Shown: piece after piece, positions 12,230 through 23,000 of the stretch | Numbering within the stretch: the stretch's first letter is position 1 | Layout: each line of letters begins with the position of its first letter | Origin: Oxyruncus cristatus | Taxonomy: Eukaryota > Chordata > Aves > Passeriformes > Cotingidae | Length of the DNA stretch: 64,000 nt | Direction: 5' to 3' | NCBI GenBank assembly: GCA_013399855.1 | Contig: VXAY01006782.1 | Coordinates: 124,001 to 188,000 of the forward strand | Translations under genes and position numbers: made by a program | The notes under the pieces: generated by a model | Database searches by the model: none | Told to the model about the DNA's origin: nothing | Seen by the model: only the letters and a program-made list of their open reading frames with translations

Positions 12230-13010
12230 GAATGATACTTGTCTGTCACAACATCTTCACAGACAAACTTGGAAAGTGTGTACTGGATGAGTGGACAGGG
12301 AGGTGGATTGAGAACTGGCTAAACAGTAGATCCCAGAAGGTCATAATCAATGGCACAGGATCTAGCTGGAGGCCTGTCACTAGTGATGTCCACCAAGGTT
12401 CAATACTGGGCCCAGTACCGTTCAAATTGCTCATCAATGACTTGGATGAAGGAGCAGATGCTTCCTCAGCAAGTTTTCTAATGATACAAAGCTGGGAGGA
12501 GTGGTCAATAGTCAAGAGTACAGTGCTGTCTTTCAGAGGGACCTCAACAGGCTAGAGAGAGGGGCAGAGAAAAACTGTCTGAGATTCAACAAAGGCAAAT
12601 GCAGGGCTCTACACCCAGGGAGGAATAACCCCACACACCAGCACAGGCTGGGGGTTGTCCTTCAGGAAAGCAGCTCTGTGAATGACCCAGGGGTCCTGGT
12701 GAACAACAAGATATCCATGAGCCAGCACTATGTCCTTGTGGTGAAGAAGGCCCATGGCATCCCAGGATGTACTAGGAAAAGCATTGCCAGAAGGCACAGG
12801 GAGGTGATCCTGTCCCTCTCCTCAGCCCTAATGAGGCCACACCTGTAGTGCTGCGTTCTGGGCTCCTCAGTGCAAGAGAGACATGGAGTTCTTGGAGTGA
12901 ATCCAGCAGAGGGCAACAAAGATGATTAAGGGACTTGAGTATCTCTCTCACTTGGGCAGGCTGAGGGAGCTGGGCCTGTTCAACCTTGAGAAGAGACAAC
13001 TGAGTGGGAA
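12230..13010 (+). pseudogene. CR1 reverse transcriptase, second half, frameshifted
   Basis: The frame at 12232-12480 reads [31 protein letters not shown] and HQGSILGP, then INDLDEG. That is the palm region from just after motif A through motif B (canonical PQGS..GP; here Pro is His). A frameshift near 12470 moves the rest to another frame, in which LRFNKGKC, HQHRLG, DPGVLVNNKISMSQ and HREVILSLSSALMRPHL are recognisable. The catalytic FADD box is read as FSND in the restored phase, so one catalytic Asp is changed. A stop replaces the next residue after RPHL (12846-12848). The thumb continues in fragments to about 13010. It is non-functional. Confidence 0.9.
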
Positions 13011-13029
13011 TTGCACCAAAGTATCTGAA

Positions 13030-13344
13030 GGGAGGGTTTTAGGACGATGTCAGGCTCTTCTTGATGATGTGAAATAGGGCAAGAGGCAATGGGCAGAAAC
13101 AGATGCACAGGAAGTTCCTCCTGAATATGAGGAAGAAATTCTTTACTGTGAGGGTGACCACACTCTGAAACAGGCTGCCGAGAGAGGTTGTGGAGTTTCC
13201 CTCATTGGAGATATTCAAGAACTGCCTAGACACAATACTGTGCCATGTCCTCTAGGATGACCTTGCTTGAGCATGTGGGCTGGTACAGGTGACCCAATGT
13301 GGTCCCTTCCAACCTTATCCATTCTGTAATTCTGTGATTCTATT
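13030..13344 (+). repeat. CR1 3' untranslated region and octamer tail
   Basis: Recognisable CR1 3' landmarks appear in order: 'aggaagttcctcctgaatatg', 'aagaaattctttactgtgagggt', 'gagaggttgtggag', 'gtcccttccaacct' and the terminal ATTCTGTx repeats. The octamer tail is where CR1 reverse transcription starts. No target-site duplication is evident, which is usual for CR1. Confidence 0.92.
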
Positions 13345-15768
13345 TTTTAAAGGTGCAATGTCTTATCAGGTTATTCAGCATGTGCTTTATTACTAGACAA
13401 GATTTAAATGGCATGTTTACTTAAAACATAGATCTGCAGTAACAGAACAAACACCCTAAATGAAAAATAAATTTCTAAGGCTGCTGCTAACAATTCATCA
13501 TTACAAGTGTTTGAGGTTTACTAATTAGCCTAGAAAGTCTGTCTCTGATCTGGCATGCTCAAGAGAAGTTGCAGAGACCTGCTTTAGCTTTGTGCTATTG
13601 TTGACTGCAAATATTAGACACAGAGCAGACTCCTAGCCCACAATGGGCAGGGCCCCTTTCTATCTCAATTTCTTTTGATTTTTCTCTGCTGTGACTGGGC
13701 AAGGGAAGGTCTCATAGTAGTGTGGAAAATTAAGACATCTCCTTCCTATGTCAGCCTTAGAACATCTTCATTAACATTTCCATCACATCTCTTAATTAAC
13801 ATATTCCCAGCAGACTTTAGGCTGCTTTTCTTTTTCAGAAGCTTCTAAAGATGCATAGGTAAAATCACACATTACATATAACATATTATAGGGAATAATA
13901 AGTACAATATTTTTCATGTGAACTTATCGCTATTTGCTCTCTGCAGACACCATATAAAGAGGAAGCTGACTGTAAGAGGCGATTCTTGGAATGGACAACT
14001 TATGTTAAGAAACACCTTTTTCCCTGAAAAACTATTTTTTTTTTTTAAGGATATGATTATAAGGAACATGTATTCTAATAAACTAAGTGGTGCTCTTAGG
14101 AATTTCGTTGGTCATATTCTGTTCATAATTGAACATTCATTAGCGTAGTTTTGGCCCAGAAAAAGAGGCCTTTCCCAAACATTTCTTGGACAAAATTTGG
14201 GAGCTAACACTGAGCAAGGACTTGTTCTCCACATGTCCCCAGGTGGTAGCCTAGCTGTTAGCAGGCTGCCTTGAAGATAAGAGAATTTAGCAATAGTAAG
14301 GGATCCAGACTGTGTCAGCTAACCTGGAAACAAGAAAACATGTCCTAGCACTATCCAGTTTACTATCCTACCTGTAGCCACAACGTTCCAGCATTTTAAT
14401 GCAAATAGCATCAGCAGATCTATCTGAACACCATCCTTTGTATGACTAAGTAACTTTAACCCAAGAGGTTATTTCTTTGGTTTACAGTGTGATGTCTGAA
14501 GGTGATTTGCTATCTCAGGGAGTTTCCTTTTTGAGCAGGAGCTATTGAAAGGGATGATCATGGTTGGTGCACTTCTATCGTCTCTTGGAGCTAACTTCAG
14601 ATGCAGTTGAAGCCACAGGTGCGCTTGAAGCATCTAGCGCTGGGTGAAAGCTTCTCTGTTCAATGCCATAGAACCTTGTAGTAAAAAACAGCTTCTCTAG
14701 CAAAACAATGAAAAAATAAAACTTGAGAAGGTATTCTGGAAAGACTTAAAAGTTGTCTTTGAACAGTTTACAGAAAGTTTGTTACAAAAAGACTCTTAAT
14801 TCTGGGATATTGATCTGGAAGTTGCAGCAGAAAATTTCTAATAACAAAATGACCAAATGAAAAGAAAAAAAAATAGTAAAAAAGAGGGAAAATAACTCTG
14901 AAAAATAGACATTTTCTACTTATATTTTCATATATTTGTGCAAAGATTTGATTATACATTTTGATTATATAATTATTATTATCAGTCGGATTTGTGATAC
15001 ACATCTGAATCCTTGTGAGAAGCTTTGAAAATATTTACAAATGCCAAATGACTGGACATGAAACAAGAAACTTCCCTCCCACCTACCTCTCAACAGAAGC
15101 AGATTTGAAAAAAAAGTCTTAAAATGATAGGAAATTAATTTAATTTCTTGGTTTTGACCTTTCCTCTCATCTTTGTAAGATAAGATTCTTTATTTGTAAT
15201 TTAAATACATTACAGAAGAAAAAGTACAATTATCACAACAGATCTGAGTGAGAAGGAGATCAGTTTAGAACCAAAATGAAGATCATTCCTTCCTAGAACA
15301 AATTAAATGCTTGAGGCAGAGGCCTGGCTATCTGTAGATATGAATTTGGCACAGCAGACATGAGAAGAAAGAGCATAGTTGTTGCAGAAAGCAAGCAGGA
15401 GCAGCAAACAGCTGCACATAGTGGTGAAACAGCAATAGATGTACCACACAAGGAGCAGAAGCAGACTCCTGTACATGAGCAGATGCTGAAACAGAAATTA
15501 ACTTTATAGCACAGGAAAACAATGCCAAAACTGAAGTCCTGTGGACATAAGGGCAGACATCCAAATGAAGTCAACATCTCATTCTGATCCACCCACTGTA
15601 CATCCAAACTAGCCATAAAGGGGTACTGCTCATCAGACTTAGTTTATAGTTTATCATGATGGACTAAAAATACAAATACTGAAGTTTCATTTATGCATTT
15701 GGACTGAAATACCCACAAGTGTAGCTGCTGCACTTTGGTGTACAGCATCCTCAGTTGACTATGTATAT
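13345..15768. other. AT-rich stretch, no gene recognised
   Basis: No coding frame or repeat family identified. T runs near 14036-14047 and an A-rich run near 14861-14883 are the only low-complexity features. Confidence 0.6.
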
Positions 15769-15812
15769 ATATATGTACATGTATATATTTACATATATAC
15801 ATGTACATATAT
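15769..15812. repeat. Perfect 20-bp inverted repeat, 4-base loop (TA/TGTACA-rich)
   Basis: The left arm ATATATGTACATGTATATAT (15769-15788) and the right arm (15793-15812) are exact reverse complements around the loop TTAC. Each arm is itself built from the palindromes TGTACA and TATA, so several alternative cruciforms are possible. It probably arose by microsatellite slippage. There is no microRNA-like asymmetry or terminal loop of suitable size. Confidence 0.9.
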
Positions 15813-18802
15813 TTGCTGTTTTCTGGGCCATCAAATATATAATGTTTTCATAAGTACAGGGTAGAACACTAGTCATGTTACAGTAATTGACGGAATTACT
15901 AGCAGCTTCAGTGATATAGTTTGACCTACTGTATCTCTCAGGCCCTCTGAAAATATTGTACAACCACTGCTTTTCGTTTAAGGGGTTTTTTTTAAAGTTG
16001 ATCTACTATTTTTACAGATAAATCAGTTTTCCATTGTAGAATGCTAATTCAATTACATCAAACATTTTCTGGAATATACAGATAAACAAGTTTTTTACAC
16101 AAAATTTTTGAAACACTTCATTTTGACAAGGTCAAAGAACCTTGGTTAAGCAACTGTTTTGGTTTGTGATTTTATAAACATCACATTCAACAAAAACCTT
16201 ATTATACATATCTAATTATAGAAAAGTCAGAACAAGTCTAAAAGAAATTCTCTATTCTTAAAAAAATTATACAAGTCATGGGACTACTTGCATATTTCTG
16301 AGGTGAAATGATTTGGAAATGGTATCTCAAAAGAAATTACATTATTTTGTCCCAGTTTCAGATGAAAGGCATTTCTGAACTAAAATGAAGACTAGGAATA
16401 CAACGTAGCTCTTCCTCTCACTTCAAACTTCAAGGACTTTGGGAGAACCAAAAATTAATTTCACATTATTTAGAGTTCCATACAATTGTCCATGGTTTAT
16501 ACAAGACACTTCTTTCTAATCTAATCAGGATCCATAAAAAAGAGTTGCTTTCCTTGCTGTCAGTTACAGCAATTATTCCCCTTGTAGCTTCACACATGCC
16601 CTGTGCTGACCTTCAGATTTGTCAAGGCAAAACAACACCTGTTAGGAGAAAAGCTACCAAAATATTCAGGAAAACATGCTGTCAAACAGTTTATAAAGCT
16701 AGTGGTGGAGGCAATGACGGCAAAATAAAAAATCTGCTTTCTTCTCTGAACACTTTTAGAGCCCTACAGATGAAGCGTGAATGAGGAGACTGTTCGTTCA
16801 AACTTGCAGAGCTACCGTCACTGTCTAATCACAACCATCTAATTCAGTGGTAACACTTGGACGTTATTCTTCACGTCTGGAAGTTGAAACAGGGTAGATC
16901 AGGTGCAAAGCTCAGGGTTATAAAGTCTGACTTTTAGACTATATATATTGTGTTGAGTACAAACTAGACCATTGACAGAAGAATTGGTGATAGTTTTGTA
17001 TGGTATAGAAATTTATCGTCTAGTATAACTGATATTCTAAACCCACACTTCATTTTCTCATGAAAGAACTGAGGTCAATTTACAGGCAGCTTGGGATGCC
17101 TACACCTGGAAGCTGTACCACAGCAGTGTTATATGAAGTTGGCTACATGGCACTGAATGAACACAAGTCAAGCAAAACCAATGTCAGAATCAAAAGACAG
17201 CATCTCCCAAATTCAGCCTTACACAGAAATTTCTGCATTTTCCCTTTCAGACCCATCCAAGATCATTTAACTCTTAAAATTATTTTTCTACCTTTCTTTT
17301 AAAGAAAAAAATAATTTAAAAGATCAAAAAAACGGTAACAGCTGACCCAAACCCACCAGATGCACTCTTCTTTGGTTGTATTGCTCTGTTTTTTCAGTCA
17401 ACTTAGAGGACTGAGATGTACATAATTTCACATATGTGGGAGATTAGGTGAACTTCCTAGGAGAAAATGAAAGCATCACTATTCACAATGAAGCTAGTAA
17501 CTCCCACTTATATTATACATTGAACTCCGTGGGAAACTGTGCTAAATAAAATAACACTTTCCAACATTTTGAGTTTCCTGTTATACACAGAAAAAGAAAA
17601 AACTAAGTGTTTCCTTGCGGCTGGACAAGTTTCACATATTTTGGAGTTCCAGCTTTTTCCTTACTTCTCTTTGTTAAGGAGCAGAGTTTCTGTGTTTTGG
17701 AAAGAAAATCCAAAAAGGGAGACTGTAATCGTATTTGTGTGCATGTGTACTATTTCAATGACATATAAGCAAAAACACCCCACCAGTATTTGAATATAAT
17801 ATCTAGGACCTTTTTTCCTGTGAAAATTTAGTGGTATTAATGCATTTTTTTGCCTATATTGCTTTCTCTTTACATTTGGTTTCAGTAAACCATCTAGGAA
17901 TTAAGTTTTACCAACATGAATATTCATTCTTACTGTTACCTCTAGTGGCTTTGTATCATGCCCAGAGCATAGCTGCAAGTGTATGTACATGAATATTTAC
18001 AGGTGCCAGATTTTATATCCACATTTGCAAATGCTGCACTAAAAGAGGTTTCTTCCATTTGCAGTCACAAACATGACGATGCCACATCTCTCTTTTGACC
18101 TATCACAACAGCTCCAGTCTGAAATGATGATTATTCATGGAAGACTGTGCATGATCAAAACAGAGTTAAAAAGATTTGCCAAAACAAAATACAGTGAATA
18201 ATTATGAATAATAAATTCCAGGAAATTACGGTCTGAGAGCAGATTTTCCACAGGCTTAAAAGGAACATCAAATAATTTCTTTGTCAGCTCTTCTCAGTAT
18301 CCATTGCATCAAATTTCTTACTGCAAAACAGTTCAAAAAATCCAGCATAATCTTTAAAGTGCAGCAAACTTTTGACATTACATCTGTAAAGGGAATAAGC
18401 AGTATAAAACTCAGACATGACATTACCCCCATTGCACTGTCTCTGCTGACCATCGTTCACAATCGGTATGCAGCACTTCTGTGTACAGTGTATCCATATG
18501 ACAGCCTGAGATAGTGCCACCAAGGCTGGAGCTGAGCTCAGCTTCATGACTGATAAAGCAGACTACACGAAAAAAACTATAAAGACAACCACAGAGGCAC
18601 TAAAAATAGCAGAGGACTGGAGTTATTTTTGTCTTCTCTCTTATTGCCCATCAGCAAATGTGTTGACTTGGAAGATATTTTAGCACCCACGAGACTGCCA
18701 ATGTTACAAGCTTGATCTGTCTCCTGTGTGTTGTAATTTTACTGCAATGCTCCCAGTAAAGGAATTCCACTGAGTGTCTCAGATCGATGAATAAACAATT
18801 AA
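15813..18802. other. AT-rich stretch, no gene recognised
   Basis: Frames of up to 84 codons occur (for example 16545-16784, 17060-17302 and 17539-17793) without any recognisable motif. I see nothing else. Confidence 0.6.
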
Positions 18803-18835
18803 AATGTTATAATAAATCTTTATAATTATAACATT
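18803..18835. repeat. 11-bp AT inverted repeat
   Basis: AATGTTATAAT (18803-18813) is the exact reverse complement of ATTATAACATT (18825-18835), separated by 11 bases. In DNA this AT-rich it may be chance. There is no G/C-rich stem or trailing U run to suggest a terminator or RNA gene. Confidence 0.6.
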
Positions 18836-19234
18836 AAATTACAGATAGAGTAAAAAGAGAAAAATATTAAATTAAACCTGGCACATGTTTGTCTTTGGTA
18901 GTTCTCTCACAGATGTGAGAGGGAAAAAATTGCCTTTCTGTTACAGGACAGTCTCCAAATCTGCAGAACTCCTCTTTTCAAAGATGATCTTTTCTATCAC
19001 CTAAGCAGTTTACGCACCTGCAGAAAAAGAAGCAGTTAAGCACTGCTTTTCTGCTCATGGAAAGTAGGTAAAGACCTGACTCTTCCCTGACTTGGTTTAA
19101 TAAGTCCAGGGGTGTTAGTAGATTTTTTCCATCTGAGCACAGTCCTGATTGCAGATTTCATCTGTCATTTAGAAAGGACATTGGCATCTGGATTCATTCA
19201 ATTCAGGTCTCTGCAATGGCACTGAGAAGCTTCA

Positions 19235-19330
19235 TGCCTTCAGGCAAGTCACTTAAACCCAGTGTTTCAATTTATCCTTTTACAAAATAAGTATAAATAA
19301 TACTGTTCTCACTGGGGTGTTTCGAGGTCA
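19235..19330 (+). repeat. MIR (CORE-SINE) fragment
   Basis: This is the clearest MIR remnant in the window. It reads 'ggcaagtcacttaaaccc', then 'agtgtttcaatttatcc', then 'tacaaaataagtataaataatact', then 'actggggtgtttcgagg'. These match in order the MIR landmarks: the 'gcaagtcacttaacc' segment, the 'cagtttcctcatctgtaaaatggggataataata' segment, and the 'agggttgttgtgagg' segment. The comparison is from memory of the family. It lacks the tRNA-derived head. Confidence 0.7.
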
Positions 19331-19789
19331 AATTCTGATCTTGTTTCTGCAAAACTAAGAGCAGCACTTCTGCAGTTGATGGAATTTGGCTGAAGTAAAA
19401 TCACCATAAGTGTCTTTCATCGTAAAATCCTTTACAAACTACCTACAGTGCAAAACAATGAATTGCAACCAACTCATAGATAAAGGAGGAAGACCAGCTG
19501 GTACAAGGGGTTAAGAAGCACCATCATACAGGGGTTGAAAAAATCTGAAGATCACAGGAGAAATGCTTGATTTCAGTAAAATGATGTTAGCATCTTTTTT
19601 ACTACTGTGCAGGGAGACAGGCAGTCTTGGTGTTGAGATTATATCAGATATCTGCACATAAACAGCAAAGAATTTGACTTGGAGTTTTTTCCCACTTTGG
19701 AATCATTGCTTTCTGTTTGGTTCTACCACATCTAAGGCTAACAGCTGTATTATGCTTAAAAATTTAGGTTTTTAGAGGCTGCCAGCACA

Positions 19790-20045
19790 GTCAATCCCGA
19801 GGAATACAGCAAAATCTTGTGGCAGTTCTGCTCATCCCCGGCTCACTTTTCGGAGGCCAGCATGCAACACACACAGCCTTCATCTCTCCCCCGATGCCCC
19901 TCTAGGTCCCTTGGACACACACCCGCGCCGTGCCCCTCTGCCCACCCAGAGCCAGTTCGCTCCTCTCTTTCTCTCCTCCCACTCTTTTCTCACCCTTGCT
20001 GCTGCTCACCACGACTCTGATCCCTCGCTTCCTCCCCATTGCACA
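19790..20045. promoter_or_regulatory. Isolated CpG- and pyrimidine-rich block
   Basis: About 250 bases contain roughly nine CpGs ('tcccgagg', 'ccccgg', 'ttcgga', 'cccgat', 'ccgcgccgt', 'gttcgct', 'cacgac', 'cctcgct'), whereas flanking kilobases are nearly CpG-free. The plus strand between 19925 and 20040 is dominated by C and T. No TATA box, splice signal or convincing frame is seen. It may be a small unmethylated regulatory element, a first exon of a non-coding RNA, or the remains of a GC-rich insertion. Only the base composition is directly observed. Confidence 0.25.
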
Positions 20046-23000
20046 TGCACACATTAACACATCCCCAGCTTTCACAGCTGTGAGCCAGGAAGAACGGGCA
20101 TGACAATTTCACTCACGGTATTTTTTACCATTGCGGGTTTTTGTGTTTATGCTCAATTTGCCCCAGGCAGTTCTCCCTGAGATATTACTTGCAACTAAAG
20201 AAAAGAGCAAAGAAAACGTGAAACATCTGGGGAAAAGAAATAATGTAAATCACTTATGAAGCAGTTTTGGGAAGACAGAGAAAACAAACTGCATGTAAAT
20301 CTGAGCTTGAAAACCAGTTGCTTTAAAATGCAAACATAATTAAAACAAACAAGCCATCCTATGTTTTTATTGTAGTTAATATAAAATAATCTATAAGAGG
20401 ATTACTTTGTTTCATTTCACTTCGTGTGCACACCCCCCTCCCCCCCTTTCTTAAAGCAGATACTTTGCTTTAACCTTCAGTTGTTCTTCATGGCTGGAAT
20501 AAATAGTTAATCTCTCAGGGAATCATGCACAGTATTTGCTATTGATTTTATACGAGGGCTGTGAACAGGTTGGTATCAGATTAGGAAACAACCACTTAGA
20601 ACCATACACCAGCTGTGCACTTGTGATAAATTACATTTTTCCCTATGAATTTTATACCTAGTTATAGTTAGTTTACAAGATTTAGCACCATATGGCCTGC
20701 CTGCTAGCAAGGTAACAACCCAAAACACAAACGCTTTCTTCACTGAAAGAAGCAACCTGTAGCTGGAGACTTTTCTTTTAGAATATTGTATTGCAATAAT
20801 GGATTTGGAAACCATGAAAGGTTTGGCATATACCTCTGTGTTTTGGATTTAACATAAACACTGAGGTTGTGTGAAACAGCAATACACAAATGGTAAATGT
20901 GATACGATTAATATGCAGTGAACTTGGAGTAAATGTAGTCTAAATACAGGATTCTTTTGGAAAAAAATGGCAACATTATTTTTGTAGGTGTTAAAAAGAA
21001 ACCTCTCTGAGTTTTGTACAGGGAAGAAAATTTCAAACTATGCATTGCATTCCAAAGATCAGTTCTACAGTGCCATGTTTACCATTAAAACCTTTCAAAA
21101 AATCATCTGAATGCAATTAAAGTTATTGCAATGTTTTGGAATACAGGACCAACTTTTCTCAGAAAAATAATGTTGGCATAAATAAAAATAATTAATAGAA
21201 GTAACTTTATTTAGCAAAATAAGGAACCCAGATATATTACGAATAAAGTATATTGCACTCAGGGCTTTTCACTTGCTGTTATTTCCCAGAATTGGCTTAT
21301 TTTATATACTCACATTCAAGGTTTTTTCTGACTAAAAAAAAACCCCAAACCTCGTAAAACTACACATCTAGATATGCATTATTTTCTAGTTTTCTATCAG
21401 AATTATTGACCCCGGTTATGTGATATCATCATTAAACCTAGATAGGAAATGATTTGATAAACGATCCAGTCTGTTATTCCTCTGCCAGAACAAAATTGTT
21501 ACCTGATATACATCCAGAGGTGCTGCTCCCAGTGTGATCACATTATTTTCTCTGGTAATTTTCTAGGTCACTTGTATGCTTGCTGTTCAGGCTAAGATAA
21601 CTTGTCCTGCTGAACTGGCAGCATATCATAGAAACCTTACTTCTGTTCTCTTCTACCATTGTTGGAAGTTTCTTGATATAAACAGAATCATTTGAGCATA
21701 AAATTAAAGACAAAACTCATAGACTGATAAATGGATATGTCATCATCAGTGTAATTCTAGTATCAGTGAAATGGGAAATATGAGGACTGGATTCTATATA
21801 AGTTTAAATGAGGGGGATATGTAGCAAATAAGCCCCTTAGTTTATGAGGAGATTCTGTAAGAAAACTGAAGTTTAAATGTGATTAGGCACAAAGGTCCCA
21901 AATTTCAACTTGTTAATAAGATTAAACTTCCATTTATTTGTAAAGTAACCTTACATAAAAGCACATAAAAAGGCTGGACAGCATTTTATTATCTTTTGGA
22001 TTTAATACCAGGTGTTCACAAACCATGCAAAAAAAGAGGTTGCCATACTATGGCTGAAATTCATGTCAACAGATACTCTAGAGCTGAGTGAATAATTTAA
22101 AAAATTGAATAACTTATTCAAAACTATGAAATTCATCAACTAAATTACTTGACTAATACATTTATGAATTATGAACTGACTATGCTGGGTGAATAATACA
22201 TTAATAATTAATATGAAAAATATAATTAAATTCTTCAAATTAATTACTCTGAGAATATGAGAAACCATAATTATTCTCTATACTGTATTCAAAGAATAGA
22301 ATGCCTGAGTAGTCTGTATGCTCTTCAGGTCTTACAGTTTTTCAGTGTAATGTGTAGGGTATATCTTTACAATTATGGAGTGTTGGGGTGATATCTCAAA
22401 TATCGCTTCAGGCTAAGAATGAAGAAAAATGTCATAATTGAACAAAATAACATATGTTTTAATAGAAATATGCTAATGTTGGGATGTGTAACATGGCCTA
22501 GTTGGGAAAGCCTGGCTCTGCCTCTGAACAAATGCCCACCAGAAGGAATTTTGACAAGCAGTCAAGTGCTGGGGCTGTGCAAGTTGCATGTCCTAATTTT
22601 GACTATCGGTTACTTTCAAATACCATCTTGTATGGTATCTGCATCAAGAAGTGAGTGTGGTTCAGTTATGTGCAGTGGCTCAGCCTCCCTCCCACCCTCA
22701 GTGTTGGTTCTTAGGGACTGGAGTGGGGTCTGTCCTCCAGTATTCCTGGAATAGAAAGGTCAGTTTGCAGGACCTTACTTTGCAAGGACTGCTGGCATGC
22801 TTCTGGATCAAGCCACACTGCATCCAGTTGTCTAGAAAAAAGGCAAATGTGCACATTAAGGGGCTTAGCATTCATAGGTATGATCCAGGACTCACATCAC
22901 CTGGCAGTACAGACCAGCTTTAGTGACCAAATACATGCTTAGACAGCAGTGGGCAACTTGAGCAGCCTTTTCTTTTTGATTTAAGGAGAATTTTATGCAT

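Larger units (their letters stand above)
11815..13344 (+). mobile_element. CR1-type LINE, truncated, internally deleted and decayed
   Basis: CR1 is the main non-LTR retrotransposon of birds and encodes an endonuclease/reverse-transcriptase protein. Here the end of the endonuclease domain (GDFNYPDICW), a linker, the second half of the RT domain and the 3' untranslated region follow one another in order. The element ends in the CR1 signature ATTCTGTA-ATTCTGTG-ATTCT repeat at 13321-13341, with no poly-A tail, as expected for CR1. Most of the 5' part is missing, so this is a typical 5'-truncated copy. It also carries an internal deletion, at least one frameshift and several stops, and cannot be active. 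The 5' limit is approximate. Confidence 0.93.
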
